NCBI GenBank assembly: GCA_034005525.1
Contig: JAVEUP010000019.1
Coordinates: 1 to 64,000, forward strand
Length of the DNA stretch: 64,000 nt
Direction of reading: 5' to 3'
DNA from: PWXP01 sp034005525
Lineage (GTDB): Bacteria > Planctomycetota > Planctomycetia > Pirellulales > Thermoguttaceae
Position 1 is the first letter of the stretch. Every line of letters starts with the position of its first letter. The position numbers and the translations under genes were made by a program. Of this stretch, positions 18,570 to 27,922 are shown one piece after another. Below the pieces are notes generated by a model. The model worked only from the letters and a program-made list of their open reading frames with translations. It searched no databases and was not told the origin of the DNA.

Positions 18570-20152
18570 CGCTGGTCTCCCCGGTCGATCCGCAACGGCC
18601 GTGCCCCCGCGGGCGCCACCAACTGGAAATCGTCGGGCGACCTTCCCAGTTCCCACCCGAAGCCCAACTCGGCGTAAATCTCCTGCGAGCGGCCTATGAG
18701 TTGATAGAGCCGGAGCATCAGATGCTTGTGTTTCGACGTGCTTGCAATGCCGAAGGGCTGCACGGCGCGGGCGTAGTCGTGGTTCAGTTCCACCACGTGC
18801 AGCCGGTCCCTCTCCGGCAGCGTATCGGTGTAGTAGGCCAGCGACGCGTCGGCCGCTCCGCTAACGACCGGCGGCACCATCATTCCGGACGACGGCTGCT
18901 GTTCCACCACGTTGGGCATGATTGCCTCGTACAACCCTTCCGCCTTGAACAGCCGCTCGGTCAACCCGCCGATGGTGCAATGCGTCGGATGGCCGACCAC
19001 GATCCGCAAGCCCGGCTTTGCCAGGTCTTCCAGTCGCTGGATATTGTGCGGGTTGCCTTTCTTAGTAACGATGACGATCGGCGTGGCGGAGACGGTCGCC
19101 TTTGCCTCGAACCAGTCCTGAACCGGGCTGAGATAGTAGACGTCGCAGGCCAGGTAGGCGTCGGGAAAGCCATGATCGGGGTCTTGGGCATGGACGGCGG
19201 CCATTTGGGCGTTCAGGGCGCCGCAGCCTTGATAGACCGTGTTCACACGCACGCCCTCGCGCTGCTGGAATGCCTCGAGGATCGGCTCCATTGCCCGGCG
19301 GTTGACGCCGCCGCTGAAGAACGTGACTTCGGGCACGTCGGCCCACCGGTCGCCTTCGACGACGTCGAAATGATGGGCCTGAAAATGCCGCAGGCCCTTC
19401 TCGGGCGCGGCGAGGAAGCGGGCAAAGTGCAGCGCGGCCGTCGGCTGCCGGGTTGAGGAGAGCACCCCGATCTCCACCCGGCCCGTCGCCGCGCCGAGCG
19501 CGTCGTCGGTCACGTACTCGAGGCCGAACTGCCGCGCGGTAACGTTCCAGATGATGGCTGCGTCGATCGCGCCGATCTTGACGTCGCCGGCCAGATCGTT
19601 GACGGTCGGCTTGGTCACCTCGGCCTTCCGCTCGAGCGGCTCCCACTGGCCGGCGGCCTTTAGCGCGGCCCGGGTGGCCGCGCCGATGGCCGTTCCATCC
19701 GGCGTGCCGATCCCGACGCGGTAGTCGCCGTCGATCAGGTCTTGCAGCGAGCGGACGGCATCAGCCTTCCCTTCCGCCAGGGCGATGACCGGCGTCATGG
19801 CAGCCAACGGCAGCGACTCGTCGACCAGGCCGCGCTGCCGCGCGGTGTCGATGAAGGAGTCATCGCCTGCAAGGTACAGGTCGCCCGTCCGTTCCACCTG
19901 CAACCGGCTCAGCAGCGTGCCCGATCCGGCGTATTCCACGTCAATGCGAACGGCGCGCCCATGCTGCTGCTGGTAGTAGCGCTGGTACTCGTCGATGGCG
20001 TCCTGCACCGGTCCCTGCATGCCGGCCGCGCAGTAGACCACCAGGCGCTGGGCGCTGCGGTCCTGCCGCGTCTGCCATTGCAGTGCGATGAGCGCCGCGA
20101 CCATGACCAGCAGCACCGTCGCGGAGACACCGACGATGGTTCGCGCATGCAT
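18566..20152 (-). CDS. Two-domain ModA-like solute-binding protein, 528 aa
   Basis: An N-terminal signal anchor (HARTIVGVSATVLLVMVAALIALQW) is followed by two complete periplasmic-binding domains in tandem. Domain 1 is ~38-260 (LVVYCAAGMQGPVQDAIDEY...VEYAGSGTLLSRL). Domain 2 is ~275-515 (VTFFSGGVNRRAMEPILEAF...VYQGCGALNAQM). Each has the ModA-type order of an AG/SG oxyanion loop and late tyrosine or serine ligand regions. Normal ModA/WtpA proteins have one domain of ~250 residues. First gene of the importer operon, with its own promoter. It may bind two oxyanions or two different ones. Confidence 0.85.
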   Translation of the reverse strand: MHARTIVGVSATVLLVMVAALIALQWQTRQDRSAQRLVVYCAAGMQGPVQDAIDEYQRYYQQQHGRAVRIDVEYAGSGTLLSRLQVERTGDLYLAGDDSFIDTARQRGLVDESLPLAAMTPVIALAEGKADAVRSLQDLIDGDYRVGIGTPDGTAIGAATRAALKAAGQWEPLERKAEVTKPTVNDLAGDVKIGAIDAAIIWNVTARQFGLEYVTDDALGAATGRVEIGVLSSTRQPTAALHFARFLAAPEKGLRHFQAHHFDVVEGDRWADVPEVTFFSGGVNRRAMEPILEAFQQREGVRVNTVYQGCGALNAQMAAVHAQDPDHGFPDAYLACDVYYLSPVQDWFEAKATVSATPIVIVTKKGNPHNIQRLEDLAKPGLRIVVGHPTHCTIGGLTERLFKAEGLYEAIMPNVVEQQPSSGMMVPPVVSGAADASLAYYTDTLPERDRLHVVELNHDYARAVQPFGIASTSKHKHLMLRLYQLIGRSQEIYAELGFGWELGRSPDDFQLVAPAGARPLRIDRGDQR

Positions 20153-20263
20153 GAGTCCATCTCGCCTGAAAGTGAAAGCCCAGATCCGTCGCCTTGCGCG
20201 CCGACTTGCCTGCTAAGACCCGACCGCGCCACACTCCCCGAACGCAAAGATAATCCGCTCAGT

Positions 20264-20291
20264 ATTGTATTCACGACGCCGCGGGAGTCAA
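20264..20291 (-). promoter_or_regulatory. Promoter of the oxyanion importer operon
   Basis: Minus strand TTGACT, 16-bp spacer, TACAAT. The leader to the ATG at 20152 is about 105 bases. No molybdenum-cofactor riboswitch is recognisable in that short leader. Confidence 0.6.
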
Positions 20292-20375
20292 TAAGCAGGT
20301 GGAGGCGGGTGGGATAGTGGGGCATTGGCGCGGACCGGGCCCCGGGCACGCCCAGAGCGTGAACTCCAACGGGGC

Positions 20376-21761
20376 TCAGATGCGGGCAACACCGAGGAAA
20401 ACGGCGTGCAGTGCCGCCACGAGCACGAGGAAAACGGTCCAGGCCTGCCGGGGCGAAAGCTCCGGGAAGCGGTAGTGGATTTGGCGCTTGTCGCAGGCCG
20501 CGAGACAGTCGCCGCACAGGGTGCAGGTGATGCCCGGCCGGCGGCGGCGAATCGCGTCGATGCCCAGCGCGGCGTACCGGCACGACGCCGTGCATGCGCG
20601 GCACTCGTCGCACCCCTCGCCAATGCGCACCCGGAACGGGTTGATGCGGCCGACGATGTTAGCGGCCAGTCCGATGGGGCAGTACGACGTGCAGTGGACC
20701 ATGAACCCCAGCCGACGGCTGGCGGCGGCCATGATTCCGACGCCGACGATTCCGAACACCGCGCCGAGTGCGGTCGCCTCGAACAAACCCACCCCAAGCC
20801 GGCGCAACGCGAAAGCAACCACCAGAACCAGCGCGAAGATGCCGGCGCGCACCGCCGCGAAGTGGCGGGCGTTGCGCGGCCGGCGGGCCGAGGCGGCCAG
20901 ATTGTCCCACGCGCCGACGTAGCAGAGCCAACTGCACCAGGCGGGCCCGACAATCAACACCGTCGAAAGGAACAGAAACAGCATGAAGAAGCCCTCGCCG
21001 CGGTACAGCGGCCCCGCCAGGATAATGGCCGGCACCGGCAGGTGTAGTTTGCCGGTCATCAGCAACTTATCGGCCCCGAACAGGCCGACAATCAACTGCG
21101 CGAAGAACGCGATGGAGAACAGCAGCCACAACCGGCCCCGGAGTTTCGCAGTCGACCGTGTGCCGACCAGCCACTCCGCAACGAACGCTGCGTACACGGC
21201 CAGCGCCAACACCTGAAGCCACCCCCAACCATAACCCGGTTGAAGCGCCGCCGGCGAAGGACGCAACAGCCGAGGCGCGTACGCGTGGAACCAGTACCAG
21301 CCGTACTCGGGCCAGAATCGCTCGGCCAGCAGCGGAATCGGGTCTTGCAGCCGGACTTGCAGCAGCCCGCAGGTGGCGAAAGCGAGGACGAACGCCGCCG
21401 TACCGGCCACCGCGGTTTGAAGCCCGCGGCTGAAGTGGGCGCGCGCCCGGGCGGTGTGCAGCAGCAAAGCCCCGAGGGCGCACGCAGTTCCGATCCCGCC
21501 CAGGATGAGTACCAACCGGCCCCACGGCGCTCCCATGGCGATGCGCTGAGAGACGAGCACGTCGGTCAGCCAGAACCACCTTGCCGCTCCGGCCAGCAAG
21601 AACAACGACAATACGTACGAGCACCATCGCCGTCGGAAGACCAGCAGCAGTGGGAACGCCGCGCACGTCAGCGCCAAGCCGGCGTTTCCCCATCGGAGAA
21701 AGTGCGCGCCCAAGAGGAGCGACAATACGATGATGAGTACGTGACGAACTGCGTTTCTCAT
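20376..21761 (-). CDS. Polyferredoxin-type membrane protein (NapH/NosR-like), 461 aa
   Basis: About ten hydrophobic helices span residues 1-380, with paired-cysteine motifs at membrane edges (CSWLCYVG and CTSYCPIG) as in NapH/RdxA/NosR-like electron carriers. Two 4Fe-4S ferredoxin motifs follow in the loop near residue 405 (CDECRACTASC) and near 435 (CTLCGDCLAAC), then a last helix. It should carry electrons across or along the cytoplasmic membrane. The start overlaps the HD-domain stop by ATGA, so the two are translationally coupled. Partner oxidoreductase unknown; the downstream Mo/W importer may be functionally linked. Confidence 0.8.
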   Translation of the reverse strand: MRNAVRHVLIIVLSLLLGAHFLRWGNAGLALTCAAFPLLLVFRRRWCSYVLSLFLLAGAARWFWLTDVLVSQRIAMGAPWGRLVLILGGIGTACALGALLLHTARARAHFSRGLQTAVAGTAAFVLAFATCGLLQVRLQDPIPLLAERFWPEYGWYWFHAYAPRLLRPSPAALQPGYGWGWLQVLALAVYAAFVAEWLVGTRSTAKLRGRLWLLFSIAFFAQLIVGLFGADKLLMTGKLHLPVPAIILAGPLYRGEGFFMLFLFLSTVLIVGPAWCSWLCYVGAWDNLAASARRPRNARHFAAVRAGIFALVLVVAFALRRLGVGLFEATALGAVFGIVGVGIMAAASRRLGFMVHCTSYCPIGLAANIVGRINPFRVRIGEGCDECRACTASCRYAALGIDAIRRRRPGITCTLCGDCLAACDKRQIHYRFPELSPRQAWTVFLVLVAALHAVFLGVARI

Positions 21762-22297
21762 CGGCTGCCGGAAAGCGACTGCGGGCTCCCGTAAAGCGAC
21801 TGTCCTAGGCCCTTGCCTGCTGCGGTCCGAAAGACCCTGCCGATGAGCCGGTCCAACTGGTGTTGCGATGCCCGCGAGAAATCGTCCGGAATGTTCGCCA
21901 ACCAGTCGGCGTCCCAGACGATGCGGAATTCGGGGGTGTCGATGTTGCGGGCGGTGTGGTGATTGGCGATGATACAGCAGACGTGCTCGATGACGTCTTC
22001 CTCGAATCCGAGCTTCTGCATGATACCGCGAGCGATGGGCGGCCCTTCGATTTCCTGGAAGTGGCCAACCGTCGAGCCGTGCTTTCTCTCGGCCTCGAGG
22101 ATGCCGATATCGTGCAGGATGGCGGCGGCGACGACGACCTCGGGGCGTCCGGGCTCCTCGGCCATGATATCTTCGGCAAAGCCGAGCACCTTCATCGCGT
22201 GCTCGATGCGGCGCACGTCGGTCCCGAACACCGCCTTCATGGCAGCGATGGTTGCTTCGCGCGTCTGGTGGGCAGTGTCGGAACTGCTCTGGATCAT
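21758..22297 (-). CDS. HD-domain phosphohydrolase-like protein, 179 aa
   Basis: A single HD domain. The first histidine is in RRIEHAMKVLGFAED, the HD pair in AAAILHDIGILEAE (~residue 63), then HGSTVGHFQEIEG and later CCIIANHHTARNID and WDADWLANI give the remaining metal ligands. The fold suggests a metal-dependent phosphohydrolase acting on a nucleotide or small phosphate; the substrate is unknown. CAGGAG lies before the ATG. It follows the DUF1559 gene by 12 bases and overlaps the polyferredoxin gene, so it may be co-transcribed with either. Confidence 0.85.
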   Translation of the reverse strand: MIQSSSDTAHQTREATIAAMKAVFGTDVRRIEHAMKVLGFAEDIMAEEPGRPEVVVAAAILHDIGILEAERKHGSTVGHFQEIEGPPIARGIMQKLGFEEDVIEHVCCIIANHHTARNIDTPEFRIVWDADWLANIPDDFSRASQHQLDRLIGRVFRTAAGKGLGQSLYGSPQSLSGSR

Positions 22298-22309
22298 GCG
22301 AGTCTCCTG

Positions 22310-23425
22310 TTACTCATGGGGCGGCAGGAATTCGCCTTCGGCGCGCGTGGAATAAGCCCGCCACACGCCGATATGCACGTCATCGCTGAACCAACGGACC
22401 GAGCCGTCCATCAATGCGGCGTTCACGCCACCCTTGTGGTGGCTGCGCGCGGTCACGGCGGCAAAGGTGGCTGCCGTGCTGGACCGCCCTTCCTGCTGGT
22501 TGGTCCAGTCGACGTCATAGGTGACGCCGTCGACCGTCGCCAGTACCTCGGCATTCGGCGGGAACGTGGTCGTGAAGCCGGTCTGGTGCGCGCGGCCGTC
22601 CACCCACTCGGTATGGCCGCTGCTCGACATAAAATCTCCTCGCGGAACGCCGCCAGCCGACGGAATGTCGGCCACGGTGGTCGGAAGGGGAAGATTCCCC
22701 GGGATGCCGGCATTCCGAAAATATGGGTTCCAAGCCTTGACCTCCGAAGCACAGAGCGTGAAGCTGAGGCCGTCGGCAACCGATGCGGCACGGGTGTTCC
22801 TGCCCATGTGGAACATGCCGTCGCCTCCCTCGCGTGTGCTTGGGTTGAAGATCATCCAGCGGCCCATATTCATCCCGTAGTTGATCGGGAAGTGATTGGG
22901 GTTGCCGCTGCTGTCCAACCGCACTTCATCGCGGCGCTCGGAAGGGCACAGGTAGGTTGGCACGCGCAGCGACCTCAGACGCACCACGCTTCCGTCGGCG
23001 GCTGTAACGGTTGGATCCAGGTTATAGCTTTGCGAGAAGTCGATGGCGGAATACATGCCGCCCAATTCGAGATACGGGAGAATTTGCGCCTGGACCGACC
23101 ACGGATCGATGTTTCCGTTGAGAGGCTGGGGCATGTTGGGGGCGGGAAACGCCCTATTGCGGGCCTCGAAGTTGGCAACGGCCAATCCGATTTGCCGGAG
23201 ATTGTTCGCACAGGCCGAGACGCGGGCGGCTTCTCTCGCCGCTTGGACCGCGGGCAGAAGCATCGCGAAGAGCAATGCCAGAATGATCATGACCACAAGC
23301 AATTCCACCAGGGTAAAACCGTTGCGTTGAGCATGTGCAGGAGTTCCGAAGGATTGCGGCTGGACTTTGCGAAGCTCGTCCGGGGCAGGCAACGAGACCG
23401 ACGGGAAACGACGAAACGACATCAT
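22310..23425 (-). CDS. DUF1559 prepilin-like secreted protein, 371 aa
   Basis: A planctomycete hallmark family. The prepilin cleavage/methylation motif NGFTLVELLVVMIILALLFA lies near residues 35-54, followed by LLPAVQAAREAARVSACANN, then the DUF1559 body with YLCPSERRDEV, and the C-terminal HHKGGVNAALMDGSVRWF box. The start at 23425 was chosen for AAGGAG seven bases upstream; the longer frame crosses the leader. The N-terminus before the prepilin motif is unusually long (~34 residues). A consensus promoter lies at 23624-23652. It is expected at the cell surface as a pseudopilin-like protein; its exact role is unknown for the whole family. Confidence 0.92.
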   Translation of the reverse strand: MMSFRRFPSVSLPAPDELRKVQPQSFGTPAHAQRNGFTLVELLVVMIILALLFAMLLPAVQAAREAARVSACANNLRQIGLAVANFEARNRAFPAPNMPQPLNGNIDPWSVQAQILPYLELGGMYSAIDFSQSYNLDPTVTAADGSVVRLRSLRVPTYLCPSERRDEVRLDSSGNPNHFPINYGMNMGRWMIFNPSTREGGDGMFHMGRNTRAASVADGLSFTLCASEVKAWNPYFRNAGIPGNLPLPTTVADIPSAGGVPRGDFMSSSGHTEWVDGRAHQTGFTTTFPPNAEVLATVDGVTYDVDWTNQQEGRSSTAATFAAVTARSHHKGGVNAALMDGSVRWFSDDVHIGVWRAYSTRAEGEFLPPHE

Positions 23426-23623
23426 AGAGAGGCTCCTTAACTTAGGGGGAACAAAGGTTGTGCTGGACTCTACTTGCGGGAAACACCGGGCGTGTGGCCG
23501 CGTTCGACCAGCCACATTGCCCGCGGCGGGAAACGGGACGCCGACTGCGATCGAGACTCATTCTCAACATTCGGGCCGAAACTAAATCCACCCTGCGGTA
23601 GTTTAAGTACTTCAACAATCCGG

Positions 23624-23652
23624 ATTATACGAAACATTTCCAGAGCCGTCAA
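23624..23652 (-). promoter_or_regulatory. Consensus promoter of the DUF1559 gene
   Basis: Minus strand TTGACG, 17-bp spacer, TATAAT: five of six and six of six consensus matches. The leader is ~190 bases, with no recognisable structure. It sets the likely housekeeping promoter shape for this genome. Confidence 0.75.
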
Positions 23653-23696
23653 GCAGGCGGTCCGCTACAAAGGGACGGTTTTTCACACTGCTCCCC

Positions 23697-25340
23697 CTAA
23701 TGGGGTGCAGCATGGATTGCATCTCGATCTCCTACCCCGTCATGAAGAACCCAAATAGGGCTAGGCGATTCCCCTTCGGAACGGTAGCAACGCACGCGTC
23801 CGCGACGGCACAGACACAACGCCAGTCCAGGGAATCCAAGCATCAGTAGCAGAACCGCCGATGGTTCCGGTATGGCAGCGATCGCGGCATTACGCGCGTC
23901 AATCTCCGCCAGGAGAATCCCTGCATCGGTGGTCGGCGGCAAGTAATCGGCAAAGTCCAGCGGGTCGACCATTCCGCCGGCATCCGGGTCGAACAGGGTC
24001 TGCGCATTCAATTCGAAGCTGAACTGATCCCACCATGAGCCGCTGTCCAGCGCAACTTCCGTCCAGATATCGAAAAAGGAGTCGACGGCGAACTCGCCGA
24101 ACACTTCCCGATCAATGAACAGTTGGACCTGGGAATGGGAGGTTTCTTCGCTCCCGCTCGGGGCGAAGCTTGAGAGAACTTGAAACTCCTTTTCCGTATT
24201 ATCGAATTCGCCTTCCCATCCGATCACCTGAGGGGTTTCGCCAGCCAGGTTCAGTTGCACGAGTTGAATCGGAATCGGTGTATTCTCGTTGTCGAACTGA
24301 ATGAGATAACCTTCGGCTGTCGTGGCTGATGGTGGAAGCTGTGGATGAATCAGAATTGAAGAGGGGTTGCTCGGCAGGATGGGGGCTTGCACGGCAACTT
24401 GGTCCAATCCGATCGACACATAGTCGCTGTAAACCGAGACGAACGACTCTTGCAGCAAAGGATCCGTAGTGGTCACCAGTGCATAGTCAAGCGGCCTGAC
24501 TAGCCCGTCCCAGACGAACGGCTTTGGGCTGGCCGTGGTCGCGGCTTCGATCTTCGCGCGAAGCCGCACGTCACCGGCCGTAGAGTAGACGTAGATTAGG
24601 TCCGCCGCGCCAAGATCCGAATCGGGCTCGATGATCCCTTCGGGATAGAACGGGTCGCGGATCAGAAGCTTATTGTCGCTCGTATAGCCGTCGAGGGTGA
24701 CGACGTGACCTCCTTGACGCGGGCCGAGCACGCCCGGTGAAGTCTCCAGATACCAGCCGATGTGGAGCATGACGTCTTCGCCGCTGGCGATTTCCGACTT
24801 GATCCAGTTAAGCGTGGCCGTGTCGCCGTGACTGCCCACGCTGTAGCCGTTGTAACCGCTGCCCTGGAACTTGACGTCGAATTGGTTGAGACTGTTGTTG
24901 TTCGCACTGCGGAGGTAGCGGCGCAGTCCTTTGACATAGTTGTCGCGACTGGTACCTTTGAAAAACTCGGGCTCACCAGGGTCCCCAAAGTTCGGATTTG
25001 GAATTCGGTTCGTCTTCGAGTCGGTGGCGAGCCGGTCGATGAGCCCGTTGTGGTCGCCGCCGTTGTCGTCATCCCAAGCGTCGGGCACGATGTCGTAACC
25101 CTGCTTGTCGAACCAGGTGAAAGAGTTCGCGGCTGCGGTCGGAGCGCAGTGGTAATCACCGCCGTCCTCCCGGCCGGCCTTCTGCTGGTCGAAATCAGGA
25201 ACGCCATCGCGAAAGAACGAGGAAGGCGGAAATGCCTGAACCGGCAGGGCCGCGATCGATGCGAAGACAATCGTCGCAACGCCGACGGCTACCCACCGAC
25301 AAGACCGTCTCCAGTAACGTGTGATTAGAGCTTTGCACAT
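23697..25340 (-). CDS. Secreted C39-like cysteine-protease-fold protein with PEP-CTERM-like tail, 547 aa
   Basis: A signal peptide (RRSCRWVAVGVATIVFASIA...VQAFP) is followed by a papain-like C39-type domain: catalytic-type cysteine in YHCAPTAAANSFTWF (~residue 64), histidine in GGHVVTLDGYT and LIRDPFY. The C-terminal half is beta-rich and unknown. Near the end, IPEPSAVLLLMLGFPGLALC followed by CRRGR is a PEP-CTERM-like sorting signal (PEP, helix, basic cluster), after which ~35 further residues follow, which is atypical and may mean a read-through of the usual stop. GGGGAG lies 6 bases before the chosen ATG. Likely exported and surface-anchored. Confidence 0.75.
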   Translation of the reverse strand: MCKALITRYWRRSCRWVAVGVATIVFASIAALPVQAFPPSSFFRDGVPDFDQQKAGREDGGDYHCAPTAAANSFTWFDKQGYDIVPDAWDDDNGGDHNGLIDRLATDSKTNRIPNPNFGDPGEPEFFKGTSRDNYVKGLRRYLRSANNNSLNQFDVKFQGSGYNGYSVGSHGDTATLNWIKSEIASGEDVMLHIGWYLETSPGVLGPRQGGHVVTLDGYTSDNKLLIRDPFYPEGIIEPDSDLGAADLIYVYSTAGDVRLRAKIEAATTASPKPFVWDGLVRPLDYALVTTTDPLLQESFVSVYSDYVSIGLDQVAVQAPILPSNPSSILIHPQLPPSATTAEGYLIQFDNENTPIPIQLVQLNLAGETPQVIGWEGEFDNTEKEFQVLSSFAPSGSEETSHSQVQLFIDREVFGEFAVDSFFDIWTEVALDSGSWWDQFSFELNAQTLFDPDAGGMVDPLDFADYLPPTTDAGILLAEIDARNAAIAAIPEPSAVLLLMLGFPGLALCLCRRGRVRCYRSEGESPSPIWVLHDGVGDRDAIHAAPH

Positions 25341-25488
25341 GGTACACTCCCCGGAAATCATGATGATGGCCGCAGACGGCGCCGGAAACACTCCGGGGCG
25401 GAAACCCGTATCGGCCGTATGTGCGTACTGAACTCCCCAATTCTGAAACCGCAGGCCGGCTCCAAGGTCGGCCACGTTTACGTTGGTG

Positions 25489-27882
25489 TCAACTGGTCAC
25501 CGAGGCAGCCACGCAGGAATTGCTTGACTGCTCCAGAAACTCGGCAATCGCGTCAAACTGGCTCTTTGCGTCGAGCCCCGCCTCACGGACAACCGCTTCG
25601 GCCTTGCCGCTGCCAAGGTAATGGCCCTGCTTGAACGGATAAAGCGTCATTTCGCGCCCCCGCTCCGAGGTTACCCAGCGATACATCGTGGGCAGCGTGA
25701 AGCCGGTGATGCCGATTGCCGACTGTGCCCGTTCTTCCGGGAAGATACGCTTCTGCTGCCCGGGAGGAAGCATATCGAACAGTTCGGCGCTGGCAACGTA
25801 GTAGGCATCCACGTCGATACCCGCCTGCGCGAGCAGCGGAAGGGTGCCGCTGACGAATTCATAGGCGACCTCGCTCCCCTGGAGGACAACGCAGGCGGGG
25901 CTATCCGTCTTGGCGCGATGCAGTAGGTAAACCCCTTTCGCCGCCTCCTGGGCCGACGAGAGCCCCAGCGCGTCGCGATTCACCACGGTTTCCGTGGGCC
26001 TGGTCACGAACGGGCAGATGACCGCCGGGCGCCGGGCAAGTGCAGCCGACATCAGCACCCAGCACTCGCGCGGGTCCCAAGGCGTCAGAGTGATGACGGT
26101 GCCGCGGGGAAAGTTCTCTTGGAGAAGTTGCAGCGATTGCGGGTCGGCGTGGGTAGGGCCGTCTTCTCCCGTTTTCAGGCCGGCGTGGGCGCATACGAGG
26201 ATCAAGGGCGTGTATTCCTCTTCCCGGTGAACGCTGTGCCGCGACTGGCATCCGATGGCGTACAGCCTGGCGGCGATATGACCCAGCGGCGCCATGAAGG
26301 CGCCGTACGAGGAGCATACGCCAATGTGACGGCCGAACGCCGCGATGCCCGACATGACTCCGGCTTGCGCGTCCTCGCATATCCCGCCGATCGACAGTTT
26401 CCGGGATTGCGGATTGGTGGCCGCGTTGTAGTATCCCTCGGGAAAACCCTTATTGATTGCACCGACGCTTGTCGAGTCGACCAGGTCGGCGGCGGCCACG
26501 AACAGGGCGCCCCCACCCGCCTTGTTGTAGTAGTTCAAAACGCGGCCCAACTCGGCCCTCAGCGTCGTCGCGGTTCCTGCGGGCAGGAGCAGTTCCGGGG
26601 GCGGGGCGACGACGTTGTTCCGGGCGACGTGGTAGACGCGGTCCAGCGATGGCCGGTCCTTTCTCGGCGTCCGGTTCCGAGAGTCCAGCCGGAGCCGGGC
26701 ATCGGCAAGCCCGCGTGCAAAGTACTCCGTCATGGCCGTCTTGCTCTCCAGTTCGGCCCGGATAGCCGTCAACGCGTCCCAGAAGCACTCTTCCACAATA
26801 TCGCCCGCCTTGCCGCCCCGGCAGCGCTGTTCTCCGTTTTCGCAGAAGGGAATGGAAGTCTTCGCATCTTCGATCAGGGGCTTCAGGACGTCGAGGAATC
26901 CTTTGCTGCACAAGCTGTGCCCTGCGCCATGCGATTTCCTTCCTTCAATGCCGTACCGCCAGCCCTTTTGCGTCCGGTACACGATGGCGGTAGGCTGCTT
27001 GTTGTCGAGCCGGGCAGCCGCCCGGTGCGCGGCCGCGATCTGGTGGAAGTCGGTGCCGTCGGGCACCGCGATGACGTTCCAATCGTGGAGATACGCGAAT
27101 TCGGCCGGGTCCCATTGCACGTAGTCGCCCGGATTGGCGTCGAGGCGGCAGACGGCGTCGCTATCGATGGAGGCCTGGTTCCAGTCGACGTGGACGACCA
27201 CGTTGTTCAAACAAGCGCTCCCGGCGGCGGCAAACGCCTCGCTTACCCGGCCCGGCGTCATGCCCCCCTCGCCCTCGATCACGTGGACCATCGGCGCACT
27301 TTCGCCGTAGTAGTCCCGGGCGGCCAGAGCCAATCCGATGGACGACGCAATGCCGACCCCCGACGCGCCGGTCGCCAGGCGCACAAACGGCGTTGCCGGT
27401 GTTGGGTGGCCGTCCAGGGCTTTGGCACTGAACTTCTTGAAAAGCGCCGTGCCCGTAAGCGGATTCCTGCGGAATCCCAGCATGTCTTCCAGCCGGAGTT
27501 GTTCGCCCAGGGACTCGGGCAACAGGTCCGGCGCGGCAATACGGGCTATTTCGTTCCTCAGCGACCAAAGTGAATAGAGCCCGAGCGCCTTGTGGCCGGC
27601 TGCATATGAAAGGACGTCGGCGTCGGGCCGGTCCGGATTGCTCATGTCATAGTCGAGGACGCCGAATGCCAGCATGGCGGCGAATCTGCCCGACGAAATG
27701 GAGCCGCCGGGATGGCCGGACAGCGGGACGTAGTTGTAACACATCGCGATCAACGCGCGGTAGAGGAGGTCGAACGTTTCGTAGTGCTTGACGCTCTCTT
27801 CCGACAACCGGCTCTCGCAGCGGGCGTCTTCCGCGTCGATTTGCACATGCGTGGCGCGCCGCGGCCCAAATGTGAATTTCAT
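25489..27882 (-). CDS. Transketolase-family enzyme, 797 aa
   Basis: A TPP-dependent enzyme with transketolase architecture. It has an N-terminal SGHPGGSISSGRFAAML, the diphosphate motif GEGGMTPGRVSEAF...VDWNQASID (~205-245, with GEG in place of the usual GDG), the pyrimidine domain with SIGGICEDAQAGVMSGIAAF, and KTGEDGPTHADPQSLQLLQ, then the C-terminal domain. It is ~120 residues longer than standard transketolase. It is third in an operon after a LeuD-like gene and a glycerate-kinase/GlcD/FeS fusion, so its sugar or keto-acid substrate may differ from the pentose pathway. AAGGAG precedes the ATG. Confidence 0.88.
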   Translation of the reverse strand: MKFTFGPRRATHVQIDAEDARCESRLSEESVKHYETFDLLYRALIAMCYNYVPLSGHPGGSISSGRFAAMLAFGVLDYDMSNPDRPDADVLSYAAGHKALGLYSLWSLRNEIARIAAPDLLPESLGEQLRLEDMLGFRRNPLTGTALFKKFSAKALDGHPTPATPFVRLATGASGVGIASSIGLALAARDYYGESAPMVHVIEGEGGMTPGRVSEAFAAAGSACLNNVVVHVDWNQASIDSDAVCRLDANPGDYVQWDPAEFAYLHDWNVIAVPDGTDFHQIAAAHRAAARLDNKQPTAIVYRTQKGWRYGIEGRKSHGAGHSLCSKGFLDVLKPLIEDAKTSIPFCENGEQRCRGGKAGDIVEECFWDALTAIRAELESKTAMTEYFARGLADARLRLDSRNRTPRKDRPSLDRVYHVARNNVVAPPPELLLPAGTATTLRAELGRVLNYYNKAGGGALFVAAADLVDSTSVGAINKGFPEGYYNAATNPQSRKLSIGGICEDAQAGVMSGIAAFGRHIGVCSSYGAFMAPLGHIAARLYAIGCQSRHSVHREEEYTPLILVCAHAGLKTGEDGPTHADPQSLQLLQENFPRGTVITLTPWDPRECWVLMSAALARRPAVICPFVTRPTETVVNRDALGLSSAQEAAKGVYLLHRAKTDSPACVVLQGSEVAYEFVSGTLPLLAQAGIDVDAYYVASAELFDMLPPGQQKRIFPEERAQSAIGITGFTLPTMYRWVTSERGREMTLYPFKQGHYLGSGKAEAVVREAGLDAKSQFDAIAEFLEQSSNSCVAASVTS

Positions 27883-27922
27883 GAATCCCTGCTCCTTTGC
27901 TCATGTTGAATGACAGCTTGCC

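Noticed and set aside
20153..20257. Molybdenum-cofactor riboswitch in the importer leader
   Set aside because: The leader is short and I see none of the conserved helices.
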